A stretch of 10,528 nt of DNA from Chloroflexota bacterium (lineage in GTDB: Bacteria > Chloroflexota > Anaerolineae > Anaerolineales > Anaerolineaceae): NCBI GenBank assembly GCA_029777225.1, contig JAKOSR010000120.1:1-10528 (forward strand). Reading direction: 5' to 3'. The position numbers and the translations under genes are program-made. Within the stretch, counting starts at the first letter, position 1, and every line of letters starts with the position of its first letter. Of this stretch, positions 1-6,511 are shown one piece after another. The notes under the pieces are model-generated. The model saw nothing but the letters and a program-made list of their open reading frames with translations, had not been told where the DNA came from and searched no databases.

Positions 1-1
1 C

Positions 2-199
2 AAGGCGGCCGCTGAAGTCCTTTTCCCGGTGAGCGGAACCGTGCTCGAAATCAACGAGGGCCTGGCCGATAAACCCGAAATCCTCAACTCGGACCCCTAC
101 GGCGCGGCGTGGCTGGTCAAGGTCAAAGTGGCGGACGAAACCGAACTTGCCGGCCTGCTGGACAGTGAAGCTTACGAAGCTTACTGCCAGGAGCGCTAA
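2..199 (+). CDS. gcvH: Glycine cleavage system H protein, 3' part only
   Basis: This is the C-terminal half of the lipoyl carrier of the glycine cleavage complex. H protein carries the aminomethyl group from P protein to T protein on a lipoylated lysine. The visible 65 codons read KAAAEVLFPVSG, then DPYGAAWLVKVK, and end in a LLDSEAYEAYCQER-like tail, matching the H-protein C-terminus. The first complete codon in the window (2-4, Lys, followed by Ala-Ala) sits where the family's lipoylated lysine lies in its ESVKAxS motif, so the window opens exactly at the modification site. The rest of the lipoyl domain is upstream and cannot be seen. The gene stops three bases before gcvPA, which supports one operon. 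gcvT is not in view and may lie further upstream. Confidence 0.95.
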   Translation, partial: KAAAEVLFPVSGTVLEINEGLADKPEILNSDPYGAAWLVKVKVADETELAGLLDSEAYEAYCQER

Positions 200-202
200 A
201 CC

Positions 203-1558
203 ATGTTCACACCCCACTCAGATTATGACGTGGAGGTGATGCTCAAATCCATCGGGATCGAAAAACTGGAAGATCTCTTCAAGGAGATCCCGGAAAGATT
301 TCGCTTCCCTGGTTTGAACCTGCCCCCGCGCATGACCGAAATGGAGGCCAGCGATGAGCTTGAATCCATTGCCGCTTCCAATGGCACAACCAAGGATATG
401 CTCAGTTTCCTGGGTGCCGGGGCTTATGACCACTACATCCCGGCGGCTGTGGATATGCTGCTTCGCCGCGGTGAGTTCTACACGGCCTATACCCCGTACC
501 AACCTGAAATTTCCCAGGGGACGCTCCAGGCTATTTTCGAGTACCAAAGCCTGATTTGCACCCTTACGGGCATGGACGTGAGCAACGCGTCCCATTACGA
601 CGGCGCGACGGCAGCCGCAGAGGCGGTCATCCTCGCCTGGCACCATTTCCGCGGCAAACGCGGCAAGGTACTTGTCTCCCGGGCAGTCAACCCGCAATAC
701 CGCCAGGTCATTCGCACCTACATGCAGGCGACGGACAATCTCACCATTGCTGGCGACGACGCTGAGACCGGCCTGGACCCCAACCTGGACAAATTCATTG
801 CCCAAATCGACAACAACACCGCCCTGGTCCTGGTGCAATACCCGGATTTCTTCGGCAGAATCGTGGACTACCGCCCACTGATTGAGGCCGCGCACGCCCA
901 GGGTGCCCTGGTGGCCGTGGCCGTGAACCCAACCGCGCTTGGCATCCTCACTCCTCCTGGTGAGATTGGTGCTGATATCGTGGTCGGTGAAGGCCAGCCA
1001 CTTGGCATTCCTTTGTCGTTTGGTGGCCCCTATCTCGGCCTCTTCGCCGTCAAGGAACCTTTGTTGCGTAAGATTGCTGGCCGAATTGTCGGTGAAACCG
1101 TGGATGTTGAAGGCCAGCTGGCCTACGTCCTGACCCTTACCGCCCGTGAACAGCACATCCGGCGCGATAAGGCCACTTCCAATATTTGCAGCAACCAGGG
1201 CCTCATGACGCTGGCCTCCGCCATCTACCTGACCTTGTTGGGCAAGGAGGGTTTCCGGAAGCTCTCTAACCTCTGCTACCAAAAAGCCCATTACGCCGCG
1301 GGGGAAGTCAGCGAGGTTCCCGGTTTTTCGCTCGCGTTCCCAGACCAGCCCTTCTACCATGAGTTCGTTGTCCGCGCCGAACAACCGGTTGACGAAGTGC
1401 TGGAGCACTTGCGCGGCCATGACATCCTGGGCGGCTACGACCTTGGCGAAGATTACCCCGAGCTGAAGGGTTGCCTCCTGATGGCTGTAACCGAAAAGAT
1501 TAACAAAGCCGATATCAACTACCTGAAAGGCGCCCTTTCGGAGGTGGACCATGACTGA
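203..1558 (+). CDS. gcvPA: Glycine dehydrogenase (decarboxylating) subunit 1, P-protein alpha chain
   Basis: This is the N-terminal-half subunit of the PLP-dependent P protein, which decarboxylates glycine and passes the aminomethyl group to lipoyl-GcvH. At 451 residues it has the normal length for the split (GcvPA/GcvPB) form. Recognisable family blocks are FLGAGAYDHY (69-78), TAYTPYQPEISQGT (94-107), YDGATAAAEA (132-141) and REQHIRRDKATSNICSNQG (315-333). It lacks the PLP lysine, which is on GcvPB; the two chains form an alpha2-beta2 enzyme. The ATG at 203 is supported by AGGAG at 189-193, nine bases upstream and inside gcvH. The 3' end overlaps gcvPB by 8 bp, suggesting translational coupling and balanced subunit output. 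From Ser6 onward the gene has no TTA, CTA or TCA codons, which is why a very long antisense open frame lies across it. Confidence 0.97.
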   Translation: MFTPHSDYDVEVMLKSIGIEKLEDLFKEIPERFRFPGLNLPPRMTEMEASDELESIAASNGTTKDMLSFLGAGAYDHYIPAAVDMLLRRGEFYTAYTPYQPEISQGTLQAIFEYQSLICTLTGMDVSNASHYDGATAAAEAVILAWHHFRGKRGKVLVSRAVNPQYRQVIRTYMQATDNLTIAGDDAETGLDPNLDKFIAQIDNNTALVLVQYPDFFGRIVDYRPLIEAAHAQGALVAVAVNPTALGILTPPGEIGADIVVGEGQPLGIPLSFGGPYLGLFAVKEPLLRKIAGRIVGETVDVEGQLAYVLTLTAREQHIRRDKATSNICSNQGLMTLASAIYLTLLGKEGFRKLSNLCYQKAHYAAGEVSEVPGFSLAFPDQPFYHEFVVRAEQPVDEVLEHLRGHDILGGYDLGEDYPELKGCLLMAVTEKINKADINYLKGALSEVDHD

Positions 1559-3020
1559 GCCAACCGTTTTCCAATTATCTTCCCCCGGCCGGCATGGTTT
1601 CGATGTACCCGCCAGTGACGTGCCAGATTTTACCCTGCCGGAGTCGTTTGTGCGGCAAGACCTGCCCTTACCCGAAATGTCCGAGTTGGATGTCGTCCGG
1701 CATTTCACGCACTTATCCCAAAAGAATTATGCGATTGACCTGGGCTTCTACCCGCTTGGCTCCTGCACCATGAAGTACAACCCCAAGATTAACGAGGTGA
1801 CTTCCCGTCTGCCTGGCTTCGCCAACACCCACCCCCTGCAACCGCTCGACACCGTCCAAGGCAACCTGTACCTGATGTACACCCTTCAGGAATGGCTGAA
1901 AGAAATTTCAGGTTTCGCCGGGGTTACGCTCATGCCTGCTGCCGGCGCGCATGGCGAACTAACCGGTATGCTTATCATCCAAAAGTATCACAAGGACCGT
2001 GGTGACCTGAAGCGCAAACGCATACTGATACCCGATTCAGCCCATGGCACCAACCCGGCCTCTTCAGCCATGATTGGCATGGAAATCGTGCCGCTTTCTT
2101 CGGATGCCCGTGGGAATGTGGACCTCGAAGCGCTAAAGGCCCTATGCGATGAAAACCTCGCCGGGCTGATGCTGACCAATCCCAACACGCTTGGTTTGTT
2201 TGACGAGCACGTGGAGCAGGTCATCCAATTGGTCCATGCCGCTGGGGGCCTCGTCTATGGCGACGGTGCCAACCTCAATGCCTTGTTGGGCATTGTCCGA
2301 CCTGGTGATCTTGGATTCGATGTAATGCATTTCAACCTGCACAAAACCTTTTCCACCCCCCATGGCGGTGGTGGACCGGGCTCCGGGCCAGTTGCCGTCT
2401 GTCAGAAATTGGTAGATTTCCTCCCCGACCCAGTCATAAGCGTGGTTGAAGCGGGGACCGAGGAAGTCGCTCCACTTTATGGCTATGCGCATCCCGCCAA
2501 AAGTATCGGCCGTGTCAAGACTTATCATGGCCATTTTGGCATGTTGGTCCGCGCGTTTACCTACATCGCGATGCATGGCACGGATGGCCTGCGGGATATC
2601 GCCGAAAAGGCAGTCCTCAACGCCAATTACATGATGCATAGGCTGAAGTCCACTTACACGCTACCCTATAACCGTACGTGCATGCACGAATTTGTCCTGG
2701 AGGGTGTCTGGAAGGACCTGCCTGGCATCCACGCCTTGGATATCGCCAAACGCCTGATGGATTACAAATTCCATCCCCCCACAAACTACTTCCCGCTGAT
2801 TGTCCACGAGGCCCTCATGATTGAGCCCACCGAAACCGAATCTCTGGACACACTGGACGCTTTCTGCGATGCGCTACTCAAAATCGCGGAGGAAGCCAGA
2901 ACCCAGCCTGAGTTGTTGCACGACGCGCCCCATAACACACCCGTGCGTCGCTGTGACGAGCTGAAAGCCGCTAAAGACCTGGTGTTGTGCTGTTACCCGC
3001 TGGAAGAGTTGCAAAAGTAA
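1551..3020 (+). CDS. gcvPB: Glycine dehydrogenase (decarboxylating) subunit 2, P-protein beta chain
   Basis: This is the PLP-binding subunit of the split glycine decarboxylase. It is 489 residues, the usual length. Motifs in order: GSCTMKYNPK (70-79), GAHGELTGM (132-140), SAHGTNPASSAM (163-174), YGDGANLNAL (236-245) and MHFNLHKTFSTPHGGGGPGSGP (259-280). Lys265 in the NLHKTFS stretch is the expected Schiff-base lysine for PLP. The ATG at 1551 lies inside the end of gcvPA (8 bp overlap) and is preceded by GGAGGTGG at 1540-1547, a strong ribosome binding site that fixes the start. It is the last gene of the operon, since a clear intrinsic terminator begins 17 bases after its stop. Together with GcvH, GcvT and lipoamide dehydrogenase it converts glycine to CO2, ammonia and methylene-tetrahydrofolate, or runs in reverse in some anaerobes; the direction cannot be told from the sequence. 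Confidence 0.97.
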   Translation: MTEPTVFQLSSPGRHGFDVPASDVPDFTLPESFVRQDLPLPEMSELDVVRHFTHLSQKNYAIDLGFYPLGSCTMKYNPKINEVTSRLPGFANTHPLQPLDTVQGNLYLMYTLQEWLKEISGFAGVTLMPAAGAHGELTGMLIIQKYHKDRGDLKRKRILIPDSAHGTNPASSAMIGMEIVPLSSDARGNVDLEALKALCDENLAGLMLTNPNTLGLFDEHVEQVIQLVHAAGGLVYGDGANLNALLGIVRPGDLGFDVMHFNLHKTFSTPHGGGGPGSGPVAVCQKLVDFLPDPVISVVEAGTEEVAPLYGYAHPAKSIGRVKTYHGHFGMLVRAFTYIAMHGTDGLRDIAEKAVLNANYMMHRLKSTYTLPYNRTCMHEFVLEGVWKDLPGIHALDIAKRLMDYKFHPPTNYFPLIVHEALMIEPTETESLDTLDAFCDALLKIAEEARTQPELLHDAPHNTPVRRCDELKAAKDLVLCCYPLEELQK

Positions 3021-3037
3021 CTACTTCATTAACGCAA

Positions 3038-3076
3038 GAGCCGGTCAGTTTTTCCTGGCCGGCTCAGTTTTTTATT
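3038..3076 (+). terminator. Rho-independent terminator of the gcv operon
   Basis: A 10-bp stem pairs GAGCCGGTCA (3038-3047) with TGGCCGGCTC (3056-3065), with one G-U pair, an 8-base loop and then six T (3068-3073). It starts 17 bases after the gcvPB stop. Read on the minus strand, after xth, the hairpin persists but is followed by TTGCGTT rather than a clean T run, so it is mainly a plus-strand terminator. Confidence 0.9.
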
Positions 3077-3083
3077 GGCCCAT

Positions 3084-3848
3084 TTACAGATCAAGAATAA
3101 GCGAGACGGGACAGTGGTCCGACCCCATCACCTCATCGTGGATGACCACATCCGCGGTCTTGCCTACCAAACCCCTACTTACCAGGAAATAATCAAGCCG
3201 CCAGCCAATGTTCCTGGCCCGCGCGTTCATGCGATAAGTCCACCAGGTATACCCGACCCGGTCAGGGTAAAGGTGTCGGAAGATGTCCACAAAGTCATGC
3301 TCGAGGAATTTGTCAATCCAAACCCGCTCTTCCGGTAAAAAGCCCGTGTTCTTTTCATTAGCTTTCGGGTTTGCCAGGTCAATCTCACGATGGGCGGTGT
3401 TGAAATCACCGGTGATGATGACGTTCTCCCCGCGCGCGTGGTGGGCATCGCAGATTTCAAGTAGCCTCGCGTAGAAGTTCAATTTGAAAGGCACGCGTTG
3501 GTTTTCTTCTCCACCGTTGGGAAAGTAAATGTTATACAAAAAGAAGTCCGAGTATTCCAGCCTGATAACCCTGCCCTCGTTGTCGAATTCCGGCACATCC
3601 AGCCCACACCCGATGGAAATGGGTTCATGTCTAAAGTACACCGCGGTACCGCTGTAACCCGGCCTTTCCGCCGCGTTCCAGACCACATCGTACCCGTCCA
3701 TCCGCCGCAGGGAATCTTCAATCTGCTCTTCCTTGGCCTTCACTTCCTGCAGGCAGAGGATATCCGGAGATTCATCGGCTACCCAGCCAAAGTTGCCCTT
3801 GTTCAAAACTGCTCTAAAGCCATTTACATTCCAGGTCGTAATTTTCAT
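3084..3848 (-). CDS. xth: Exodeoxyribonuclease III / AP endonuclease
   Basis: This is a base-excision-repair enzyme of the exonuclease III family. It cleaves DNA 5' of abasic sites and trims 3' blocked ends in the cytoplasm. The 254-residue length is typical. The endonuclease/exonuclease/phosphatase fold is shown by its full set of motifs: TTWNVNG (4-10, metal/active-site Asn7), LQEVK (33-37, catalytic Glu35), SGTAVY (66-71), IYFPNG (107-112, with the family Tyr at 108), GDFNTAH (147-153, Asp148 and Asn150), WRLDYFLVS (216-224) and GSDHCPV (242-248, Asp244 and His245). All expected catalytic residues are present. The start is fixed by MKITTWNVNG, the normal N-terminus, with a purine-rich GGAAAGG ribosome binding site just upstream at about 3851-3862. 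It is a single gene, convergent with the gcv operon and divergent from the M23 peptidase gene. Confidence 0.96.
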   Translation of the reverse strand: MKITTWNVNGFRAVLNKGNFGWVADESPDILCLQEVKAKEEQIEDSLRRMDGYDVVWNAAERPGYSGTAVYFRHEPISIGCGLDVPEFDNEGRVIRLEYSDFFLYNIYFPNGGEENQRVPFKLNFYARLLEICDAHHARGENVIITGDFNTAHREIDLANPKANEKNTGFLPEERVWIDKFLEHDFVDIFRHLYPDRVGYTWWTYRMNARARNIGWRLDYFLVSRGLVGKTADVVIHDEVMGSDHCPVSLILDL

Positions 3849-3869
3849 GCGCCTTTCCTTTCCGGGCGT

Positions 3870-3880
3870 TATGGTAAACT
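3870..3880 (+). promoter_or_regulatory. Candidate extended -10 for the LysM/M23 peptidase gene
   Basis: TGGTAAACT (3872-3880) fits an extended -10 (TGn followed by a 4/6 match to TATAAT), but no convincing -35 is seen. Initiation would fall near 3887, only a few bases before the ATG at 3893. No Shine-Dalgarno sequence precedes that ATG, so the message may have a very short leader or be leaderless. This is suggestive only. Confidence 0.3.
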
Positions 3881-3892
3881 TACCGGTTGATT

Positions 3893-5320
3893 ATGCCGAA
3901 TTATACCAACCTCAAAAAAAGAAAATCGCTTCTGCAGCTGGCTCGACTGTGTCTGTCGCTTGCCATGCTCATGGGCCTTTTGGCCCCCCAAACAGCCAAC
4001 GCGCAATCCGGGATTTACCCGGAATACGTGGTGGTATCAGGGGATACGCTATACGGTATTGCCGCCCGGTTCGACACCACGCTGGAGGATTTGGTTGACC
4101 TGAACGCGATTGGGCAAGGTGACGTTCTCCGCCCAGGCGACCATCTCAAAATCCCAACGCTTGAGGGTATGCGGGGTGTCCTCTCCACCGATTACGTCCC
4201 GCTCGGCGCCAGTCTCTCCAGCCTCAGCCGGCGCGACCAGGCCAAGCCCGCCGATCTCATTCGTCTCAACCAATTCACCAGCCCATCTGAGCTCTTCATT
4301 GGACGGGAAATCGTGGTAGCCCGCACTGAAGATCAGGCTCCCAGCGAACCCATGCCCTCCCTCACGCCCGGGCAGTCTTTGGTTGAAGCTTCCATCCTCA
4401 GCCAGCAGAACACCTGGCAGCTTGCCAGCCGCAACGCCCTGCAAAACCCGCTTTTTGCCCTCCCCATGGATACCTATTACCGCCCTTCCCAAACGGGCTC
4501 GGATAACAACCTGGCCATCCCAGGTGTCGACGCGATTGTGCTCGACAACCTCCCGCTGGTTCAGGGTGGTACGTACGTGCTCAAGGTAAAAAGCAGCCAA
4601 CCGGTCAACGTTTCCGCTGAACTCGCGGGTGAGCACCCTGTATTCACCGATGTTGGTGATGGCAACCAGATTGCCTTCGGTGGCATTCGCGCTCTCATCG
4701 ACCCCGGTGTTTATCCCCTCACGCTAGAAATCGGGACCGCGGAAGGCGCTTCTTACCGTTTCGACCAATACGTCATTATCAATTCCGGCAATTACGTGAT
4801 GGGTGATAATCTTGAAGTGGACCCCTCCACGATTGAAAGTGATAACGTCAAAAACGAGGACGCGATTTTCAAATCCTTGGTCGCGCCTGTCACCCCGCTG
4901 CAGCAATGGGAAGGGGCCTGGTGGTCACCTGCCCAGGATGTGGATTGTGTCATCTCACCTTTTGGCAGTCGGCGCACGTACAATGGCGACCCAAAGCTTT
5001 ACTATCACACTGGTCTTGACCTGGGTTACTGCAAGGGCACGGACGTTTACGCTCCAGCTAGGGGCACCGTGGTGGCCGTTCTGCCAGACCAAATCGTCCG
5101 GGGTAACGTGATAGTTATCGACCACGGCCTTGGTGTCTATTCGATTTATATGCACTTGAGTGAGTTCAAGGTCCAGGAAGGCAACGTGGTCGAGGAAGGT
5201 CAGCTGATTGGCATCATCGGCACCACGGGCCGGTCCACGGGCCCGCACCTGCATTTTGAAGTGGATATCCAGGGCATCCCGGTCAATCCAGTCACCTGGC
5301 TCAACCGGACCTTTCCATAA
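3893..5320 (+). CDS. Secreted LysM-domain M23 family metallopeptidase
   Basis: This is a probable cell-wall hydrolase or peptidoglycan-remodelling endopeptidase (475 residues from ATG 3893). Residues 1-37 look like a signal peptide: basic KKRK, a hydrophobic core (13-31), and AxA cleavage after Ala-Asn-Ala37. A LysM domain follows (45-88: YVVVSGDTLYGIAARF ... LRPGDHLKIP), then a more degenerate LysM-like repeat (about 96-143). A beta-rich region (about 218-296) resembles the domain often found ahead of M23 peptidases, followed by an acidic linker. The catalytic domain has FGSRRTYNG, HTGLD (His372, Asp376), YMHLS (His421) and HLHFE (His452, His454). By comparison with LytM, 372/376/454 would bind zinc and 421/452 would act in catalysis, so it looks active. 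An in-frame TTG at 3887 would add two residues; I prefer the ATG, though neither has a clear ribosome binding site. It is a monocistronic gene ending at a bidirectional terminator. The exact bond cleaved is unknown. Confidence 0.9.
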   Translation: MPNYTNLKKRKSLLQLARLCLSLAMLMGLLAPQTANAQSGIYPEYVVVSGDTLYGIAARFDTTLEDLVDLNAIGQGDVLRPGDHLKIPTLEGMRGVLSTDYVPLGASLSSLSRRDQAKPADLIRLNQFTSPSELFIGREIVVARTEDQAPSEPMPSLTPGQSLVEASILSQQNTWQLASRNALQNPLFALPMDTYYRPSQTGSDNNLAIPGVDAIVLDNLPLVQGGTYVLKVKSSQPVNVSAELAGEHPVFTDVGDGNQIAFGGIRALIDPGVYPLTLEIGTAEGASYRFDQYVIINSGNYVMGDNLEVDPSTIESDNVKNEDAIFKSLVAPVTPLQQWEGAWWSPAQDVDCVISPFGSRRTYNGDPKLYYHTGLDLGYCKGTDVYAPARGTVVAVLPDQIVRGNVIVIDHGLGVYSIYMHLSEFKVQEGNVVEEGQLIGIIGTTGRSTGPHLHFEVDIQGIPVNPVTWLNRTFP

Positions 5321-5324
5321 ATAA

Positions 5325-5352
5325 AAAAGGAATGGCCTTTACCATTCCTTTT
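5325..5352. terminator. Bidirectional intrinsic terminator shared by the peptidase gene and tRNA-Leu
   Basis: AAAAGGAATGG (5325-5335) pairs perfectly with CCATTCCTTTT (5342-5352), an 11-bp stem around a 6-base loop. On the plus strand it ends in TTTT. On the minus strand the stem runs directly into TTTTTTATTT just downstream of the tRNA, giving an even better terminator. It serves both convergent genes. Confidence 0.9.
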
Positions 5353-5354
5353 CA

Positions 5355-5436
5355 TGCGCTGAGAGGGACTTGAACCCTCACGCCTTTCGGCATATGGCCC
5401 TCAACCATACCTGTCTGCCAGTTCCAGCACCAGCGC
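5355..5436 (-). tRNA. tRNA-Leu (anticodon GAG)
   Basis: On the minus strand the 82-nt cloverleaf folds fully. The acceptor stem is GCGCTGG/TCAGCGC (one G-U) with discriminator A at 5355. The D arm carries the GG of the loop. The anticodon stem TATGG/CCATA encloses loop TTGAGGG with anticodon GAG at 5400-5402. A long class II variable arm (GCC-GAAA-GGC) is present, and the T arm is GAGGG-TTCAAGT-CCCTC. Class II shape, GAG anticodon and discriminator A together identify leucine (CUC/CUU codons). CCA is not encoded (TGAA follows the discriminator), so it must be added after transcription. It has its own consensus promoter and a terminator directly downstream, so it is a single-gene unit. Confidence 0.97.
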
Positions 5437-5450
5437 GAACGTGAGTTGAA

Positions 5451-5478
5451 ATTATAACGTGAGTGACTTTCTTGTCAA
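5451..5478 (-). promoter_or_regulatory. Perfect-consensus sigma-70 promoter of tRNA-Leu
   Basis: On the minus strand TTGACA (5478-5473) and TATAAT (5456-5451) are separated by 16 bp, a complete match to both housekeeping boxes. Transcription would begin near 5444, about 8 bases before the mature tRNA 5' end at 5436, as expected for a stable RNA gene. The -35 lies in the loop of an inverted repeat (5465-5489). Confidence 0.85.
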
Positions 5479-5489
5479 GCGAGAAAGTC
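5465..5489. repeat. Inverted repeat between tRNA-Leu and plsX (candidate operator or leader hairpin)
   Basis: GACTTTCT (5465-5472) and AGAAAGTC (5482-5489) form a perfect 8-bp inverted repeat with a 9-base spacer. The spacer holds most of the tRNA promoter -35 box. On the plus strand it ends five bases before the plsX ribosome binding site. It may be a protein-binding site affecting either gene, or a hairpin in the plsX leader. No known operator was recognised. Confidence 0.45.
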
Positions 5490-5503
5490 GAAATGAGGTG
5501 AAT

Positions 5504-6511
5504 TTGACCACAACAATTGTGCTCGACGCCATGGGAACCGATGACCGGCCAACGCCTGAATTGCAGGCGGCGGTAAACGGCGCGGATTCTTTGGATATCA
5601 ATATCATCCTGGTTGGCGATGAAACTGTGCTCTCGGAGGGACTGCGAGCGCTTCCAGGTGATAAAAGCCGGATAAGGATTGTGCATGCCCCTGAAGCGCT
5701 TGAGATGAGTGACCATATCCAGGATGCCCGCGCCAAAAAGAACAACAGCATGGCCGTCGGGATGAGCCTGGTCAAAGCTGGCGAGGCCCAGGCCTTTGTA
5801 ACCGCCGGGAATACTGGCATGGCCATGTATTTTGGAACCAAGACCTTTGGCCTCATCCCGGGTGTTATCCGCCCCTGCCTCTGTGCCACGTTCCCGGTAA
5901 AAAACGGTAAATGCGTGATTGTGGATATTGGTGCCAATGCGGAGTGCCGGCCTGAATTTTTGGTTCAATTTGGCCAAATGGGAGCCGTTTATTCCCGCCT
6001 GCTGCTGGGCGCGAGTAATCCCCGGGTTGGCCTGCTTGCCAACGGCGAAGAAGAAGGCAAAGGTAATGAGTTGGTCAAGGCTGCCGGCCCCCTCATGCGC
6101 GAACAGGTCCAGGGATTCGTGGGGAATATTGAAGGCAAGGAATTATTCGCGGGCATGGTGGACGTGGCAGTGACCGATGGCTTCACTGGCAATGTCATGC
6201 TTAAGTCCGTGGAAGCTGTCTCCAAGCTCATCCTCGAAACGCTCAAGTCAGAATTGATGGGCTCTACCCGCACCAAGTTGGGTGCCATGCTGGCCAAGCC
6301 AGCCTTTTCAAACGTGAAAAAGATGCTGGACCCATCAGAAGTCGGCGCCGCGCCACTGCTGGGTCTGAACGGTTTGGTGTTTGTTGGCCACGGCCGCTCG
6401 GATGCCAGGGCCATGCTCAGCGCCCTGGGTCAAGCCAAAAAGGCCGTCGAATCAGGTTTGCTCCCTTCACTCAAGGAATCCATTCATTACCAGGAAGGTT
6501 CATTATCATGA
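5504..6511 (+). CDS. plsX: Phosphate acyltransferase PlsX
   Basis: PlsX converts acyl-ACP and phosphate to acyl-phosphate, the donor used by PlsY to begin phospholipid synthesis. It is a peripheral, membrane-associated enzyme. Motifs, numbered from TTG 5504: IVLDAMGTDDRPTP (5-18, where the family usually has DAMGGDxxP), VTAGNTGM (99-106), DIGAN (141-145), ANGEEEGKGN and TDGFTGNVMLK (224-234). The open frame extends upstream to a GTG at 5459, but that would put the tRNA-Leu promoter and an inverted repeat inside the coding region and add residues lacking in the family. TTG at 5504 is preceded by GAGG at 5495-5498 and gives the usual 335-residue protein with DAMG near the N-terminus; GTG 5498 is the next alternative. 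The stop overlaps the next ATG (ATGA), so the downstream membrane-protein gene is translationally coupled. The rpmF or fabHD neighbours seen in many genomes are absent here. Confidence 0.95.
   Translation: MTTTIVLDAMGTDDRPTPELQAAVNGADSLDINIILVGDETVLSEGLRALPGDKSRIRIVHAPEALEMSDHIQDARAKKNNSMAVGMSLVKAGEAQAFVTAGNTGMAMYFGTKTFGLIPGVIRPCLCATFPVKNGKCVIVDIGANAECRPEFLVQFGQMGAVYSRLLLGASNPRVGLLANGEEEGKGNELVKAAGPLMREQVQGFVGNIEGKELFAGMVDVAVTDGFTGNVMLKSVEAVSKLILETLKSELMGSTRTKLGAMLAKPAFSNVKKMLDPSEVGAAPLLGLNGLVFVGHGRSDARAMLSALGQAKKAVESGLLPSLKESIHYQEGSLS

Noticed and set aside
218..1708. A 496-codon open frame on the minus strand, longer than gcvPA itself
   Set aside because: It is antisense in register with gcvPA, which from Ser6 onward uses no TTA, CTA or TCA codons; the antisense stop at 218-220 is exactly that Ser6 TCA. 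The translation shows no family motifs, and gcvPA/gcvPB are unambiguous.
3075..3338. Plus-strand 87-codon frame opposite xth
   Set aside because: It lies wholly within the antisense of a clear exonuclease III gene, begins inside the gcv terminator region and has no recognisable domain.
4049..4636. Minus-strand 195-codon frame opposite the LysM/M23 gene
   Set aside because: It is a composition-driven shadow. The plus-strand protein has a signal peptide, LysM and full M23 motifs.
5445..5474. A plus-strand sigma-70 promoter for plsX from TTGAAA (5446-5451) or TATAAC (5453-5458)
   Set aside because: TTGAAA has no acceptable -10 at 16-18 bp and TATAAC has no -35 at the right distance inside the tRNA gene. 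The plsX promoter was not located.
5378..5977. Minus-strand 199-codon frame across tRNA-Leu and the start of plsX
   Set aside because: It would read through a tRNA gene, its promoter and plsX coding sequence, and it has no protein-family motif.
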